DNA of 64,000 bases from Acidobacteriota bacterium (GCA_023384575.1 JAHDVP010000002.1:216222-280221); one strand, 5' to 3'. Shown: positions 37,174-46,434, numbered from the stretch's first letter. The notes: generated by a model not told the origin, from the sequence alone. Made by a program: numbers and translations.

Positions 37174-38847
37174 TCACCGCCCCGCGAGCATGGCCTCGCG
37201 CACCGCCTTGAACTCCGTGCCGGGCTTCCACTCCGGCCAGGTCGTCGCCTGCAGCACGCGATACCCCACCAGGAACATGAACTGGGTGTCCTCGACCATG
37301 CCGCCGAGATCCCAGTCGGGCTTCACCTCGTCGCTCGGCTTGTGGTAGTCGTTCGCGGTGAACGCGTCACGCTTCTCCTGCCCGTACCCGTCGGGCTTGC
37401 CGACGAACGTCGGCCCGCTGTCGGCGTAGAGCGCCGGCACGCCCTGCTTCGCCAGTTCGAAGTGGTCGGACCGGTAGAAGAAGCCCTTCTCGGGCTCGGG
37501 ATCGCCGATGATGGCCCGCCCCTGCGTCGCGGCCACCTCCGACGCGAGGTCGTCGAGTGTCGAGTTCCCGAGGCCGATGATCACGATGTCGCTCGTCGGT
37601 CCCCACGGGTTCATCGCGTCCATGTTGATGTTGGCCAGGGCCTTCGACAGCGGGTAGAGCGGGTGCTCGGCGTAGTACTTGGCGCCCAGCAGGCCCTGCT
37701 CCTCGGCGGTGACCGCGAGGAACACCACGCTCCGCTGCGGCTTCTCGGGCAGCGCGGTGAACGCCTTGGCCACCTCGAGCAGCGACGCGGTTCCGGTGGC
37801 GTTGTCGACCGCCCCGTTGTAGATCTGGTCGCCCTCGAGCGACTCGTCTCGCCCGAGGTGGTCCCAGTGGGCCGTGTAGATCACGTGCTCGTCGCGGCGC
37901 TGGGGGTCGGCCCCCTCGAGGCGCGCGATGACGTTTCTCGATGCGACGTCGCGCATCTCGTTCGCCACCGAGAAGCTCGCGCGGGCCTTGAGCGTCACCG
38001 GCCGGAAGTCCTTCGCCGTCGCCGCGCGCTTCAGCTCGAAGAAGTCGAATCCGCCGCCTCTGACGAGACTCTGCGCCTTGTCGATCGTGATCCACCCTTC
38101 GACCGGCACGCGGCCAGCGTTGCCGTCGGCTCGCCGCAGGTCGAAGTTCTCGGCGCCCCAGCTGCCCACGACGACCTCCCAGGGGTAGCCGGCCGGCCCG
38201 GTCTCGTGCACGATGATGGCCGCCGCCGCGCCCTTCTCGCTCGCGATCTCGTACTTGTAGGTCCAGCGTCCGTAGTAGGTCATCGCCTTGCCGCGGAACA
38301 TGTCCGGATCGAGCGCGGTCGGATCGGCCGGATCCGGCACGGCCGGATCGTTGACGAGCATCAGGATCGTCTTGCCGCGCACGTCGACGTCCTTGTAGTC
38401 GTCCCACCCGTACTCGGGCGCCACGACGCCGTAGCCCACGAAGACCACCTCGGTGTCCTTGACCTCGACGAGCGGTTCGGTGCGCCGGGAGTTGAGCACG
38501 TAGTCGGTCTTGAACACGAGCGGCAGCGGCCGCCCGCCGGCCTCGATCGTCACCGACGGCGTCGACTTGATGCCGACGAGCGGCACCTCCTGCACGTAGG
38601 TGCCATCGGGATTCCCTGGTCCGAGCCCGAGCCCGCGGAAGGCGTCCTCGAGGTACTTGACGGTCAGTTCCTCGCCCTTCGTTCCCGGCAGGCGCCCCTC
38701 GAACTCGTCGGACGCGAGCGTGGAGATGTGGCGCAGCAGGTCATCGGCGGTGATCGTGCGCAGGGCCACCTGATCGGGTGGCTCGGCTTTCGCGCACGCG
38801 GCCACGGTCACGCCGCACAGCAACAGGCACGTGAGCAGGTAGCGCAT
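37174..38847 (-). CDS. M28 family metallopeptidase, probable lipoprotein
   Basis: 557 residues. A lipobox-like signal ([15 protein letters not shown]) predicts lipid anchoring at about Cys18. The architecture is an inserted PA domain (about 130-280) within an M28 zinc aminopeptidase: YTAHWDHLG (zinc His, Asp), NGAVDNATG (bridging Asp), [12 protein letters not shown] (catalytic and zinc Glu), NINMDAMN (Asp), and YHKPSDEV (final His). All ligands are intact, so it is presumably an active extracytoplasmic aminopeptidase. The start ATG 38847 has GAGGGA 4 nt upstream; an earlier in-frame ATG at 38910 would precede the signal peptide awkwardly. Confidence 0.93.
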   Translation of the reverse strand: MRYLLTCLLLCGVTVAACAKAEPPDQVALRTITADDLLRHISTLASDEFEGRLPGTKGEELTVKYLEDAFRGLGLGPGNPDGTYVQEVPLVGIKSTPSVTIEAGGRPLPLVFKTDYVLNSRRTEPLVEVKDTEVVFVGYGVVAPEYGWDDYKDVDVRGKTILMLVNDPAVPDPADPTALDPDMFRGKAMTYYGRWTYKYEIASEKGAAAAIIVHETGPAGYPWEVVVGSWGAENFDLRRADGNAGRVPVEGWITIDKAQSLVRGGGFDFFELKRAATAKDFRPVTLKARASFSVANEMRDVASRNVIARLEGADPQRRDEHVIYTAHWDHLGRDESLEGDQIYNGAVDNATGTASLLEVAKAFTALPEKPQRSVVFLAVTAEEQGLLGAKYYAEHPLYPLSKALANINMDAMNPWGPTSDIVIIGLGNSTLDDLASEVAATQGRAIIGDPEPEKGFFYRSDHFELAKQGVPALYADSGPTFVGKPDGYGQEKRDAFTANDYHKPSDEVKPDWDLGGMVEDTQFMFLVGYRVLQATTWPEWKPGTEFKAVREAMLAGR

Positions 38848-38910
38848 GGGTCCCTCGAAGATGAGCGATGAATGGAGACGACAGGGGCACGTAAGGTTCA
38901 CCCGGGTCAA

Positions 38911-39006
38911 CCCTGATACGACACTCGGCTTGCGACGATCGGCCAGCGGCTACCGGCCAGCACGATGAAGATCGCCGTCCCAGCCGCCAGCCGGATGGTC
39001 ACACTC
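38911..39006 (+). repeat. Dispersed intergenic repeat, short copy (modules A and C)
   Basis: Begins CCCTGATACGACACTCGG, shared almost exactly with 47054-47070. It continues with CGGCTTGCGACGA (38926-38938), GGCCAGCGGCTACCGGCCAG and CACGATGAAGATCGCCGTC, then jumps to the tail CAGCCGCCAGCCGGATGGTC. The middle module present in the copies at 44.3, 47.1 and 60.1 kb is missing, as if deleted. Confidence 0.7.
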
Positions 39007-39080
39007 AGGCCAATAGTACCGCGACGTGGCGCGCCGCTTCCAGCCGTCCTCGCCACGGCCGCCGCTGGTCTCGCCCGGCC

Positions 39081-39848
39081 TCATCCGCCCGCGGTGTCGT
39101 GTTCGAGCACCCAGATCATCACGGGGCTCGCGTCAGCCACGAAGGGGCCGCGCTCGTAGTCGCCGTACAGGGCGGCGACTCGGAATCCGGCGTCGCGCGC
39201 CATCGACTCGAACGCATCTCGCTCGACGAGCTCGAACGTCATCGGCAGCACGCGCTTCGAGCGCAGCACGCCGTCGCCGCCGTAGATCTCGAAGAACTGC
39301 AGTCGCCGCACGACCGGATCGCCGCCCTCTTCGACACCGGTCACGACGAGGGTGCCGTCGGTCACCGGCCACCAGCCGACCGCCCTCACCCGCCCGTCCA
39401 CGTGGGCTCGGCGCAGCGTCGGATTGTGCAGGGTACAGATGAAGCGTCCGCCCGGGCGGAGCAGCCGTTTCACGGCAGCGAGGGCGGCGCGCTGCCGCAT
39501 CTCGCCAACGATCTCCATGAACGACTGGAAGGGCAGCAGCACCAGGGCGAACGGATTCGCGAGCTCGAGCGCGCAGACATCGACGCAGTACAGGGTCGCC
39601 GAGAGGCCGCGGGCCTCCAGCTTGCGGGCCAGGACCTCGAGCATGCGCGGCGAACCATCGACCGACGTCAATGCGGCCCCCGCCTCGACGAGCGGGATCG
39701 AGAGCCTGCCGGTGCCGGCCATCAGCTCGAGCACGGGGCCCGACGCACCGGCCGCCTCCGACGTGAAGAACCGCACGTCGGCTTCCGTGGTGACGTAGGT
39801 GTCGTACAAGTCGGCGATGCGGTCGTAGTCGATGGGCGACGGGCTCAC
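39081..39848 (-). CDS. Class I SAM-dependent methyltransferase
   Basis: 255 residues. YDRIADLYDTYVTTEADVRF opens the family; motif I is LELMAGTGRLSIPL, then SVDGSPRMLEVL, and motif IV region ALVLLPFQSFMEI. The C-terminal half (VRRLQFFEIYGGDGVLRSKR) resembles small-molecule methyltransferases. Substrate unknown. The start is GTG 39848, overlapping the stop of a second methyltransferase gene (GTGA), so the two are co-translated. Confidence 0.88.
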   Translation of the reverse strand: MSPSPIDYDRIADLYDTYVTTEADVRFFTSEAAGASGPVLELMAGTGRLSIPLVEAGAALTSVDGSPRMLEVLARKLEARGLSATLYCVDVCALELANPFALVLLPFQSFMEIVGEMRQRAALAAVKRLLRPGGRFICTLHNPTLRRAHVDGRVRAVGWWPVTDGTLVVTGVEEGGDPVVRRLQFFEIYGGDGVLRSKRVLPMTFELVERDAFESMARDAGFRVAALYGDYERGPFVADASPVMIWVLEHDTAGG

Positions 39849-40591
39849 CGGCGTGCCCCGCCAGGCCGGCGTGCGACGAACAGCTCGTGAACGCCAGGCT
39901 CGACCTCCGAGTGCTCGAAGGGCACCACTGTGGGCTCGAAGCCGGCCTCGGCGAGCAGCCGGAGCCACGTCGCCCGGGTGAAGACGCCCTCGATGTGCCG
40001 ATCGAACTCGACGCGTGGCATGCCGTTCCCCTCACGCAGCAGGTACGCCATGTCGACGATGTAGCGGCAGTCGGCCGGATCGGGGTCCCACGTCCACTCG
40101 AGGTACCGGAGGCTTCGATTCGGCCCGTCGTGGCCGCCGTGGTCGGTGGAGGGTCGAAACGTCTCGCGGACGTAGTCCGGCGCGAAGAGGGCGACGCCGC
40201 CCGGCGCGCAATGGACGGCGGCCGTCTCGATGGCCTGCCGGAGATCGGCCTCGCTCGTCATGTAGCAGATCGCATCGTGGACGAACACGCCGTCGAACGC
40301 ACGGGCGAGCCGCACCGTGCGCATGTCGCCCGCGAGGTGCTCGCATTCCGGGTTCAGGCCACGACTGACCTCGAGCATCCCCGGCGCGCAGTCGACGAGC
40401 GTCATCGCGAAGCGCGCCTTGAGGAACGACGCGTTGTTGCCGCCGCCGCTCCCCAGCTCGAGCAGCGTCCGCATCGGCCGGGCCGCCGCGCCGAGCAGCA
40501 GGCGTTCGTAGATCGCCGCCTCCTCGGCGTACTCCGCCGGCGCCGACAGCAGCGGCCACCACGACGCGAGCTCGTCGTAGAGTCTCGGCAC
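39845..40591 (-). CDS. Class I SAM-dependent methyltransferase
   Basis: 248 residues. LYDELASWWPLLSAPAEY at the N-terminus, motif I LLELGSGGGNNASFL, TLVDCAPGMLEVSR, HLAGDMRTVRL and FVHDAICYM. The YDELASWW...YAEEA start is typical of a methyltransferase group acting on small molecules; the substrate is unknown. It is related to, but clearly distinct from, the following methyltransferase, and the two are coupled. GTG 40591 lies 6 nt after the DUF1330 stop, so DUF1330 and both methyltransferases form one operon. Confidence 0.88.
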   Translation of the reverse strand: MPRLYDELASWWPLLSAPAEYAEEAAIYERLLLGAAARPMRTLLELGSGGGNNASFLKARFAMTLVDCAPGMLEVSRGLNPECEHLAGDMRTVRLARAFDGVFVHDAICYMTSEADLRQAIETAAVHCAPGGVALFAPDYVRETFRPSTDHGGHDGPNRSLRYLEWTWDPDPADCRYIVDMAYLLREGNGMPRVEFDRHIEGVFTRATWLRLLAEAGFEPTVVPFEHSEVEPGVHELFVARRPGGARR

Positions 40592-40596
40592 GATCG

Positions 40597-40902
40597 TCAG
40601 GCGGCGGGATCGAACGACGGGCCGTCGACGAGCACCATCTCGGCCGAGGCGCTCGCGAGCCGGACCTGCCGGGCCTCCGCGTACTCGGGCGAGCGCCACC
40701 ACGCCTCGGCCCGTTCCCTCGAGGGAAACTCGAGCACGACCACACGCCCGGGCCTCCACTGCCCCTCGAGCGTGGCCGTGTCACCGCCCCGCACGAGGTA
40801 CCGCCCGCCGTGGCGGGCGATCGACGCCGACGCCAGCAATTTGTACTTCTCGTAGGTGTCGGGGTCGGTGACGTGGATGTCGACGATGACGAGCGTGGGC
40901 AT
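40597..40902 (-). CDS. DUF1330 family protein
   Basis: 101 residues with a ferredoxin-like alpha/beta fold by family. MPTLVIVDIHVTDPDTYEKY, GGRYLVRGGDTATLEG, VVLEFPSRERAEAWWRSPEY, and the ending VLVDG are the hallmarks. Such proteins resemble dimeric antibiotic-monooxygenase-like barrels, but no activity is assigned. First gene of the methyltransferase operon. There is no clear ribosome-binding site; TAGGGT lies 6 nt before the ATG, as in other leaderless candidates here. Confidence 0.9.
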   Translation of the reverse strand: MPTLVIVDIHVTDPDTYEKYKLLASASIARHGGRYLVRGGDTATLEGQWRPGRVVVLEFPSRERAEAWWRSPEYAEARQVRLASASAEMVLVDGPSFDPAA

Positions 40903-40908
40903 GGGTTC

Positions 40909-40914
40909 ACCCTA
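40909..40914 (-). promoter_or_regulatory. Candidate leaderless -10 element (TAGGGT) for DUF1330
   Basis: Minus-strand TAGGGT, then GAACCC (6 nt), then ATG 40902. The TANNNT form fits leaderless promoters described in other GC-rich bacteria. GGTAGGG could instead be read as a poor ribosome-binding site. Confidence 0.4.
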
Positions 40915-41007
40915 CCAGAATGCTCCGCCCGACCCAAGCGCGTTCCCGGCCGGCCACGCCTCGCGATCCGCAGCCCCGCCGCCCCGACGCGCGGCCCCCG
41001 TCGTGCC

Positions 41008-42726
41008 CTACCGTCGCGACCCGCCGCCCTCGAAGGCTTCCGCGAACGCGCGCCGCTGTTCGAGGCTGCCCAGCATGATGAGCTCGGCCCCCGAATGCAG
41101 GATCGTCTCCACGGTCAACTGTGTCACGAGCACCCCCTCGCGCTTGAGGGCGACCACGCTCAACCCGGTCTTCGAGCCGATGCCCGATTCCCGCAGGGGA
41201 CGATCGGCGAGCGAGGCGGGCACCGGGATCGAGAACAGCTCGACGCCTTCCCCGAGCAGCACGAGGTCGTGACCCCGCAGGATCGAGAGCACGGCCTCGA
41301 TGCCCAGCGATGTGTAGCTCAACACGAAATCGGCGCCCGCCCGGTGGATGGCCTCGACGTTGCGCTCGTAGGTGATCCGGCTGACGATGCGGACCTGGGC
41401 GTTGAGCCGCCGGCAGTACACCGCCAGGTAGATGTTCATGGCGTCGTCGTTGGTCGTGAGCAGCACCGAGGGCGCCTGTTCGATGCCAGCGCGCTCGAGC
41501 AGCCGCCGGTCGGCCGCATCGCCCGAGAACACGCGGTCGACCTCGGTGGCGAGCGACACGAGCGCCCCGGCCTCCCGGTCGATCACGTGCACGGGCAGGC
41601 CCTTGCGCTTGAGCGCGATCGCCGCGGCCTGCCCCACCTTGCCGGCCCCGATCACCAGCACCGGCACGACGGGCGTCTGACGCGCCGGCAGCAGGGCGTC
41701 GAGCGCCGCCACCTGCGGGGCCGTGCCGGCGACCACCACGACGCTGTCGGGCTGAATCACCGTCTGGGGGTACGCCGGCCGCAGGCGGCCGCGTTCCCAC
41801 AGCCCGACGACGTTCAGCCCCGTGCGCTCCCGCAGCCGCGTGCCCCGCACCGTCTCGCCCGACAGCAGCGTCCCCCGCGCCGGCAGCTCCGCAATCTGCA
41901 GGTCGCCGAAGCTTCCGATGACGTGCGCCTCGGCACGGCCCACGTCGACGCGGTTGGCGAGGTACTCGCCCAGCTGGTGCTTGAGCGGCAGGACGTGCGT
42001 CGCCCCGGCCAGTTGGAGGATGTCGAGCGATTCTTCTTCCTCGACGATGGCCACGATGGGCACGTCGGGCGCGACCTCGCGCACGGTCAGCGTGATGTTC
42101 GTGTTCGTCGTGTCGGCGCAGTTGGCCAGAACGAGGCGGGCCGTTCCCGCCTCGAGACGCTGGTAGGTGGCGCCGCTGTCGCTCTCCCCCGCCACCACCG
42201 AGACGTCGTCGCCGACCAGCTGGGCGGCCCGGGTCGGGTCGGACTCGATGACGAAGTAGGGCACGCCCTCGCCCTTCAGGCGATCCACGAGCCCCGCCGC
42301 GACGTCGTCGTGCTCGGCGATGATCACGTGACCACTGGTCTTCGCCGGGACCTTCCGGGGTGCGCGCAGCCGCACCCGCGCCTCGAGCCAGGGGGCGTAG
42401 AACAGCCTGATGAAGAGAAACGGCATCAGGACGAGCAGCAGGAAGACGCCCGACAGCAGGACGACCACGCTGAAGACACGGCCGAGGTCGCTCGTGAACG
42501 TGATGTCGCCGAACCCGAGCGTCGTCATCACCACGAGCGTCCAGTAGAAGCCCGTGACCCACGAGTGCTGCTCGCCCTCGACGTGGAGCTTGATCAGGTG
42601 GAAGACCACTGTGTGCGTGGCGATGACGAGCGCCACAAACAGCAGGTACTTCACGAGCGAGCGCAGGTTGCCCTGCATCTCGCGCTCGCTCACGAGGTAG
42701 GCGAACTCGCTGCCGAGGAACTTCAT
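41008..42726 (-). CDS. Two-helix potassium channel with two RCK (TrkA-N/TrkA-C) modules
   Basis: 572 residues. The pore unit (about 25-105): helix LFVALVIATHTVVFHLIKL, pore helix plus filter WTLVVMTTLGFGDITF (TLGFGD in place of TVGYGD), then helix VVVLLSGVFLLLVLMPFLF. RCK1 (about 125-345) starts HVIIAEHDDVAAGLVDRL and has TrkA-C near GDLQIAELPARG; RCK2 (about 345-572) has VLVIGAGKVGQAAAIAL (GxGxxG) and VHVIDREAGALVSL, with TrkA-C at ELFSIPVPASLADRPLRESG. RCK1 lacks the full glycine motif, so nucleotide binding is more likely in RCK2. A TAGAAT lies 9 nt before the ATG. Confidence 0.92.
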   Translation of the reverse strand: MKFLGSEFAYLVSEREMQGNLRSLVKYLLFVALVIATHTVVFHLIKLHVEGEQHSWVTGFYWTLVVMTTLGFGDITFTSDLGRVFSVVVLLSGVFLLLVLMPFLFIRLFYAPWLEARVRLRAPRKVPAKTSGHVIIAEHDDVAAGLVDRLKGEGVPYFVIESDPTRAAQLVGDDVSVVAGESDSGATYQRLEAGTARLVLANCADTTNTNITLTVREVAPDVPIVAIVEEEESLDILQLAGATHVLPLKHQLGEYLANRVDVGRAEAHVIGSFGDLQIAELPARGTLLSGETVRGTRLRERTGLNVVGLWERGRLRPAYPQTVIQPDSVVVVAGTAPQVAALDALLPARQTPVVPVLVIGAGKVGQAAAIALKRKGLPVHVIDREAGALVSLATEVDRVFSGDAADRRLLERAGIEQAPSVLLTTNDDAMNIYLAVYCRRLNAQVRIVSRITYERNVEAIHRAGADFVLSYTSLGIEAVLSILRGHDLVLLGEGVELFSIPVPASLADRPLRESGIGSKTGLSVVALKREGVLVTQLTVETILHSGAELIMLGSLEQRRAFAEAFEGGGSRR

Positions 42727-42735
42727 CGCGCGCCG

Positions 42736-42741
42736 ATTCTA
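42736..42741 (-). promoter_or_regulatory. Candidate leaderless -10 element (TAGAAT) for the K+ channel
   Basis: Minus-strand TAGAAT, 9 nt before ATG 42726, within the 12-nt gap and the end of the upstream gene. No Shine-Dalgarno in the GC-only spacer. Confidence 0.45.
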
Positions 42742-44223
42742 CCGGAGGCGCACACGACGCACGACGGTTTCGGTGCCAGCGCCGGCGCCGTCGCTGGCGG
42801 CGACCTCCGTCCCGGCGACGTAGTAGAACTCGTCGCCGGCGAGCGCGGCGACGAGTTCGCCGGCGGTCGAGGTCACCGCCCCGTCGATGATCTCGACACC
42901 AGCCACCGACCGGCCCGTGCTGCCGAGGGCGAAGCGCACGACCCGCCGCTCGCCACCGGGCAGCGCCTGAACCGCGACGAGCGCGCCGCGATACCATCGC
43001 AGCCGGCGGACACCGCTGGTGTCGACCTCGGGCGGATGCGACAGCGGAGTGGCGACGCCGCTCGCCAGATCGACGCGCGCCAGGCCCCCGGCGTGCGCCA
43101 CGTAGAGGTGGCGTTCGCCACCCGACGGCGACAGGCTCACCGGGTCGAGGTCGTCGAGGCGGGCCGCCAGCTCGAGGCGACGGCTGCCAGGGTTCAGGCG
43201 GAAGATCCGTCGTCCCAGCGTGTCGAGCACGACCACCAGACCCGCGTCGGTCACGGCGACCTCCGTGAACCGGGCGGGCTGGTCGGCGTCGTCCACCGAC
43301 CAGGTGTCGAGGGGCCGCCCCGAGATGAGCTGAACCTTGTGCAGCGCTGCCGATGGCCCGGCACCGGGGGCGGCCCCGGCCTCCACCTCCCCCGCGCTCA
43401 CGACCCACAAGTCGCCGCGCCGCGGGTCGATGGTCATGGCGGTGATGTCGAAGAAGCCGGCCGAGTCGGCTCGCACGAGGTCGTCGACCCGTCGCGACTC
43501 CTCCGCAACGACGAGAATCTTGCGCTGCGGGCTGCCGAGGAGGAACCGGCCAGACACCGCGTCGTAGGCGAACGCGGCGGAGTTGATCGACGACATGGGC
43601 AGTCGCACGGCTTCTTCGACGCGCGAGCGCGACACCATCGCGGGAGCGACCACCGGAGCGACCGCGGGGGCCGCCCCCGGCGTCGCGGGCAGCGTCTCCG
43701 GCAGAACGGCGGGCCGGGGGGGCGAGCCGCCGGCAGGCGCGACCGCCGTCGTTTCGCTTCCCGCCACGGGACTCTCCGAGACCTTCGAAGGCGCCGGACC
43801 CACGCTCGCGGCAGACAGCGAGGCGGCCGCCTCGAGGGCGGCGAACATCGCCTCGACCTCCGGCCAGCCGCTCAGCGCCCGAACACGGCGGAAATCGTCG
43901 TTCCGGGCGGCATCGGTCCAGACGCCCCGCTCCGCCAGGCGCCGAAGCATCACAATGGCATCGCCGGGTCGACCGCTCAGGCTCATCGCCCGGGCGAGCA
44001 GCAGCATCAGGTCCGCGTCGCGCGGTGGACCTTTCTGGACGGTACGCCAGGCGAGGTCGTGGTAGCGCTCGAAGTCCTCGCTCGCGGCCGCAGCGAGCGC
44101 GGCGTCGCGGCACGCCTGCCAGGATGAACACTCGGGCGTCTGGGCGAACACGGGGGAAACGAGGGTGGTGCAGACAACGACCAGGAACGCCGGCAGCCAC
44201 CGGACGCCGCACGGGAAGAGCAT
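42739..44223 (-). CDS. Secreted protein with TPR-like N-terminus and beta-propeller-like C-terminus
   Basis: 494 residues with a signal peptide (ending PVFAQ, about 26). Residues 30-130 form TPR-like helices (CRDAALAAAASEDFERYHDL, LLARAMSLSGRPGDAIVMLR), then a Pro/Ala-rich linker (about 145-205), then about 280 residues of repeated strands as in a propeller (FAYDAVSGRFLLGSPQ, TAMTIDPRRGDLWVVSAGE, VSLSPSGGERHLYVAHAGG). Probably a periplasmic binding or scaffold protein; no catalytic site is seen. Its stop is 13 nt before the K+ channel ATG. Confidence 0.72.
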   Translation of the reverse strand: MLFPCGVRWLPAFLVVVCTTLVSPVFAQTPECSSWQACRDAALAAAASEDFERYHDLAWRTVQKGPPRDADLMLLLARAMSLSGRPGDAIVMLRRLAERGVWTDAARNDDFRRVRALSGWPEVEAMFAALEAAASLSAASVGPAPSKVSESPVAGSETTAVAPAGGSPPRPAVLPETLPATPGAAPAVAPVVAPAMVSRSRVEEAVRLPMSSINSAAFAYDAVSGRFLLGSPQRKILVVAEESRRVDDLVRADSAGFFDITAMTIDPRRGDLWVVSAGEVEAGAAPGAGPSAALHKVQLISGRPLDTWSVDDADQPARFTEVAVTDAGLVVVLDTLGRRIFRLNPGSRRLELAARLDDLDPVSLSPSGGERHLYVAHAGGLARVDLASGVATPLSHPPEVDTSGVRRLRWYRGALVAVQALPGGERRVVRFALGSTGRSVAGVEIIDGAVTSTAGELVAALAGDEFYYVAGTEVAASDGAGAGTETVVRRVRLR

Positions 44224-44229
44224 CCACCT

Positions 44230-44235
44230 AGCGTA
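44230..44235 (-). promoter_or_regulatory. Candidate leaderless -10 element (TACGCT) for the TPR protein gene
   Basis: Minus-strand TACGCT, then AGGTGG (6 nt), then ATG 44223. AGGTGG might act as a ribosome-binding site but would be only 0-1 nt from the ATG, too close to work. Confidence 0.4.
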
Positions 44236-44304
44236 GCGCGGATCGTCGCCAATCGGATGGCGCGAGTGCACCGGGGCGTCCGCGCGGCGGCGGGGGTGGG
44301 CCAC

Positions 44305-44464
44305 CCGCCACCAGCCTGCAGGCGCCAGCCAGACGGTCGGGGATCGCGGCCTTCTCCGTCGGTCGGTCACCCCACTGGGAGTGGAGCGAGGGCCAGCCGT
44401 CCCAACCGCTGATTTCGCCCACCAGGCCGCCAGTCGCCAGCCGCCAGCCGGATCGTCACATTGG
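44305..44464 (+). repeat. Dispersed intergenic repeat (modules B and C)
   Basis: GATCGCGGCCTTCTCCGTC, then CACTGGGAGTGGAGCGAGG, GGCCAGCCGT, CCGCTGATTTCGCCCACC and the tail CGCCAGCCGCCAGCCGGATC. Closely matches 47113-47238, including the order of all blocks. It lies immediately upstream of the parA promoter region (TAGACT near 44467). Confidence 0.7.
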
Positions 44465-44510
44465 AGTAGACTCTGGGCATCATGCCGCACTGCGGCAGAA
44501 GGAGTCATCC

Positions 44511-45278
44511 ATGCGCCGGGTCGTGTTCAACAAGAAGGGGGGCGTCGGCAAGACGACCATTGCGTGCAACCTTGCCGCGGCCTCGGCGGCGCGGGGTCGC
44601 CGGACGCTGGTGGTCGATCTCGACCCCCAGGCCAACACCACGCGGTACCTGCTCGGCCACGACGCGAACGACGTCGCGCCGACCCTGTGCGACTACTACC
44701 AGGAGTCGCTGGGGTTTGCGATGTTCGGGGGCGGCGAGCGCCCGCTCCGGGCCTTCGTTCACCGTACTCCGATCGACCACCTGTCGCTGGCGCCGTCGCA
44801 TCGCGACCTGGACGCGATCGAGTCGAAGCTGCAGGCGCGGTACAAGATCTTCAAGCTGCGCGAGGCCCTGACGGGGATCGAGTACGACGAGGTGTTCATC
44901 GACACGCCGCCCGCGTTGAACTTCTACACGATGTCGGCGCTCGTGGCCGCCGATCGGTGCCTCATCCCGTTTGACTGCGACGATTTCTCGCGGCACGCGC
45001 TCTACGCGCTCAAGGGCCACGTCCGCGAGGTCGCGGCCGACCACAACCCCGACCTCCGCATCGAGGGCATCGTCGTCAATCACTTCGACACGCGCGCGCG
45101 GCTGCCCCAGCAGTTGATTGACGAGCTCGAGGGTGAGGGGTTTCACCTGTTGCGGCCGTTCTTGACGACGTCGGTGAAGATCCGGGAATCGCACCAGGCG
45201 GGCCGCCCGCTCGTGGCGATGGCACCAACGCACAAGGTGGCGGGGCAGTTCATGGCGCTCTTCGACGCACTCGGCTGA
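44511..45278 (+). CDS. ParA-family ATPase (orphan)
   Basis: 255 residues. Deviant Walker A KKGGVGKTTIACN at about 8-20, VVDLDPQANTTRYLL (Walker A'), and FIDTPPALNFYTM (Walker B). This is the standard single-domain ParA/Soj/MinD-type fold without an N-terminal DNA-binding domain. ParA ATPases position DNA or protein clusters through dynamic nucleoid or surface gradients. No ParB, centromere-like repeat array or cargo gene is beside it, so the cargo is unknown. The start ATG follows AAGGAG with 7 nt spacing. Confidence 0.9.
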   Translation: MRRVVFNKKGGVGKTTIACNLAAASAARGRRTLVVDLDPQANTTRYLLGHDANDVAPTLCDYYQESLGFAMFGGGERPLRAFVHRTPIDHLSLAPSHRDLDAIESKLQARYKIFKLREALTGIEYDEVFIDTPPALNFYTMSALVAADRCLIPFDCDDFSRHALYALKGHVREVAADHNPDLRIEGIVVNHFDTRARLPQQLIDELEGEGFHLLRPFLTTSVKIRESHQAGRPLVAMAPTHKVAGQFMALFDALG

Positions 45279-45445
45279 AAAGGGGACACTCACCTTTTTC
45301 CGCTGTCGGCCAGCCGACCGTCCGTCCGGGGCGACCTCCACCGGCCTCCGCTCCGCGTGCCCGAGCGCACGACCGGCGGGCCGTCGCCTCGCGGTATGGT
45401 GAAAGTCTCACCCCGTCATCTCTCATCGCGGAGGAGTAGACCCCG

Positions 45446-46306
45446 ATGTCCATTCTCGTCACCGGTGGCACTGGAGCCGTCGGCAGCAACGTCGTCCGCA
45501 ACCTCATCGCGCGGAGTCGAACGCCGCGCGTCATGACCCGCTCTCCCGAGAAGGCGGCGCAGGTGCCGGCCGGGGCGGTCGGCGTGGTCGGCGACATGGG
45601 CCGACCCGAGACGCTCGGTCCGGCGCTGGCAGGCATCGAGCGCGTCGTGCTCATCACGGCTCTCTCGGAGCGCGAGGAGCAGGAAGGACTCGCGGTGGTG
45701 ACGGCCGCCGCGGCGGCCAGCGTCAAGCGCATCGTGTACATGTCGGTGCACGATGTCCACAAGGTGCCGGAAGCGCCGCATTTCGCCTCGAAGACCGCCA
45801 TCCAGGCGGCCATCGAGCGTTCGGGTCTCGAGTGGACCTTCGTGATGCCGAACAACTTCTACCAGAACGACTACTGGTTCCAGCAACCGATCACGCAATA
45901 CGGGGTGTACCCGCAGCCCATCGGAGAACGCGGCTGCCAGCGCGTCGACACGCGCGACATCGCCGATGCAATGACGACGGCCGTCCTCGAGGACGGTCAC
46001 GCAGGCGAGCGCTACCCACTCGTCGGCCCCGAGGTCTGGACTGGCACGTCGACGGCGGCGGCGTGGTCACGCCATCTGGGGCGCGAGGTCCGATACGGCG
46101 GCGACGATCTCGACGCCTGGGCGGCCCAGGCGGGGCAGATGCTGCCGGCATGGCTCGTGGCCGACCTGAAGATCATGTATGGCGCGTTTCAGAAGACTGG
46201 CCTGCCGGCCACCGACGCCGACCTCGCGCAGCAGGAGAGAATCCTGCGGCGGTCGCCACGCCGCTTCGACGATTTCGCGGCCGAGACGGCCGCAGCGTGG
46301 CGATGA
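45446..46306 (+). CDS. NmrA-like NAD(P)-binding protein (atypical SDR)
   Basis: 286 residues. ILVTGGTGAVGSNVVRNL gives the N-terminal GxxGxxG Rossmann motif, VVGDMGRPETL the usual post-beta acidic turn, and VYMSVHDVHKVPEAPHFASK the active-site area, in which the catalytic Tyr-x3-K pattern is altered (HFASK). FVMPNNFYQNDYW and VDTRDIADA are typical of the NmrA/YtfG quinone-reductase or redox-sensor group. Either a quinone oxidoreductase or a redox sensor is possible. The start follows GGAGGAG. Confidence 0.88.
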   Translation: MSILVTGGTGAVGSNVVRNLIARSRTPRVMTRSPEKAAQVPAGAVGVVGDMGRPETLGPALAGIERVVLITALSEREEQEGLAVVTAAAAASVKRIVYMSVHDVHKVPEAPHFASKTAIQAAIERSGLEWTFVMPNNFYQNDYWFQQPITQYGVYPQPIGERGCQRVDTRDIADAMTTAVLEDGHAGERYPLVGPEVWTGTSTAAAWSRHLGREVRYGGDDLDAWAAQAGQMLPAWLVADLKIMYGAFQKTGLPATDADLAQQERILRRSPRRFDDFAAETAAAWR

Positions 46307-46311
46307 GGTAG

Positions 46312-46395
46312 ACAGGCTGCAGGCGACAAGGCTTCAGGCGGCGGACGGGCTTCTTCAGGCCTGTGCTGCGGCCTGTGGCCCGCAGCCTCTCCTGG
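46312..46395 (+). repeat. Degenerate CAGGC/GCAGC-rich tract
   Basis: Irregular units such as AGGCTGCAGGCGAC, CTTCAGGC, CAGGCCTGTG and GGCCCGCAGCCTC between two convergent genes. It resembles the CCTGCAGC half of the tracts at 5249 and 62227, partly in the opposite orientation. No hairpin with a T-run that would suggest a terminator. Confidence 0.35.
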
Positions 46396-46434
46396 TGTCC
46401 ACCAGCATCTCGGGCGTGCGCGGTTCGACGCGAC

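Noticed and set aside
41008-44227. A long minus-strand frame of about 1,100 codons spanning the K+ channel and TPR genes
   Set aside because: The product is low-complexity and arginine-rich, in a different frame from the channel and TPR proteins, both of which have clear domains.
46312-46395. CRISPR-like array or tandem repeat array
   Set aside because: Units are irregular in length and sequence with no constant repeat/spacer periodicity, and no cas gene is present.
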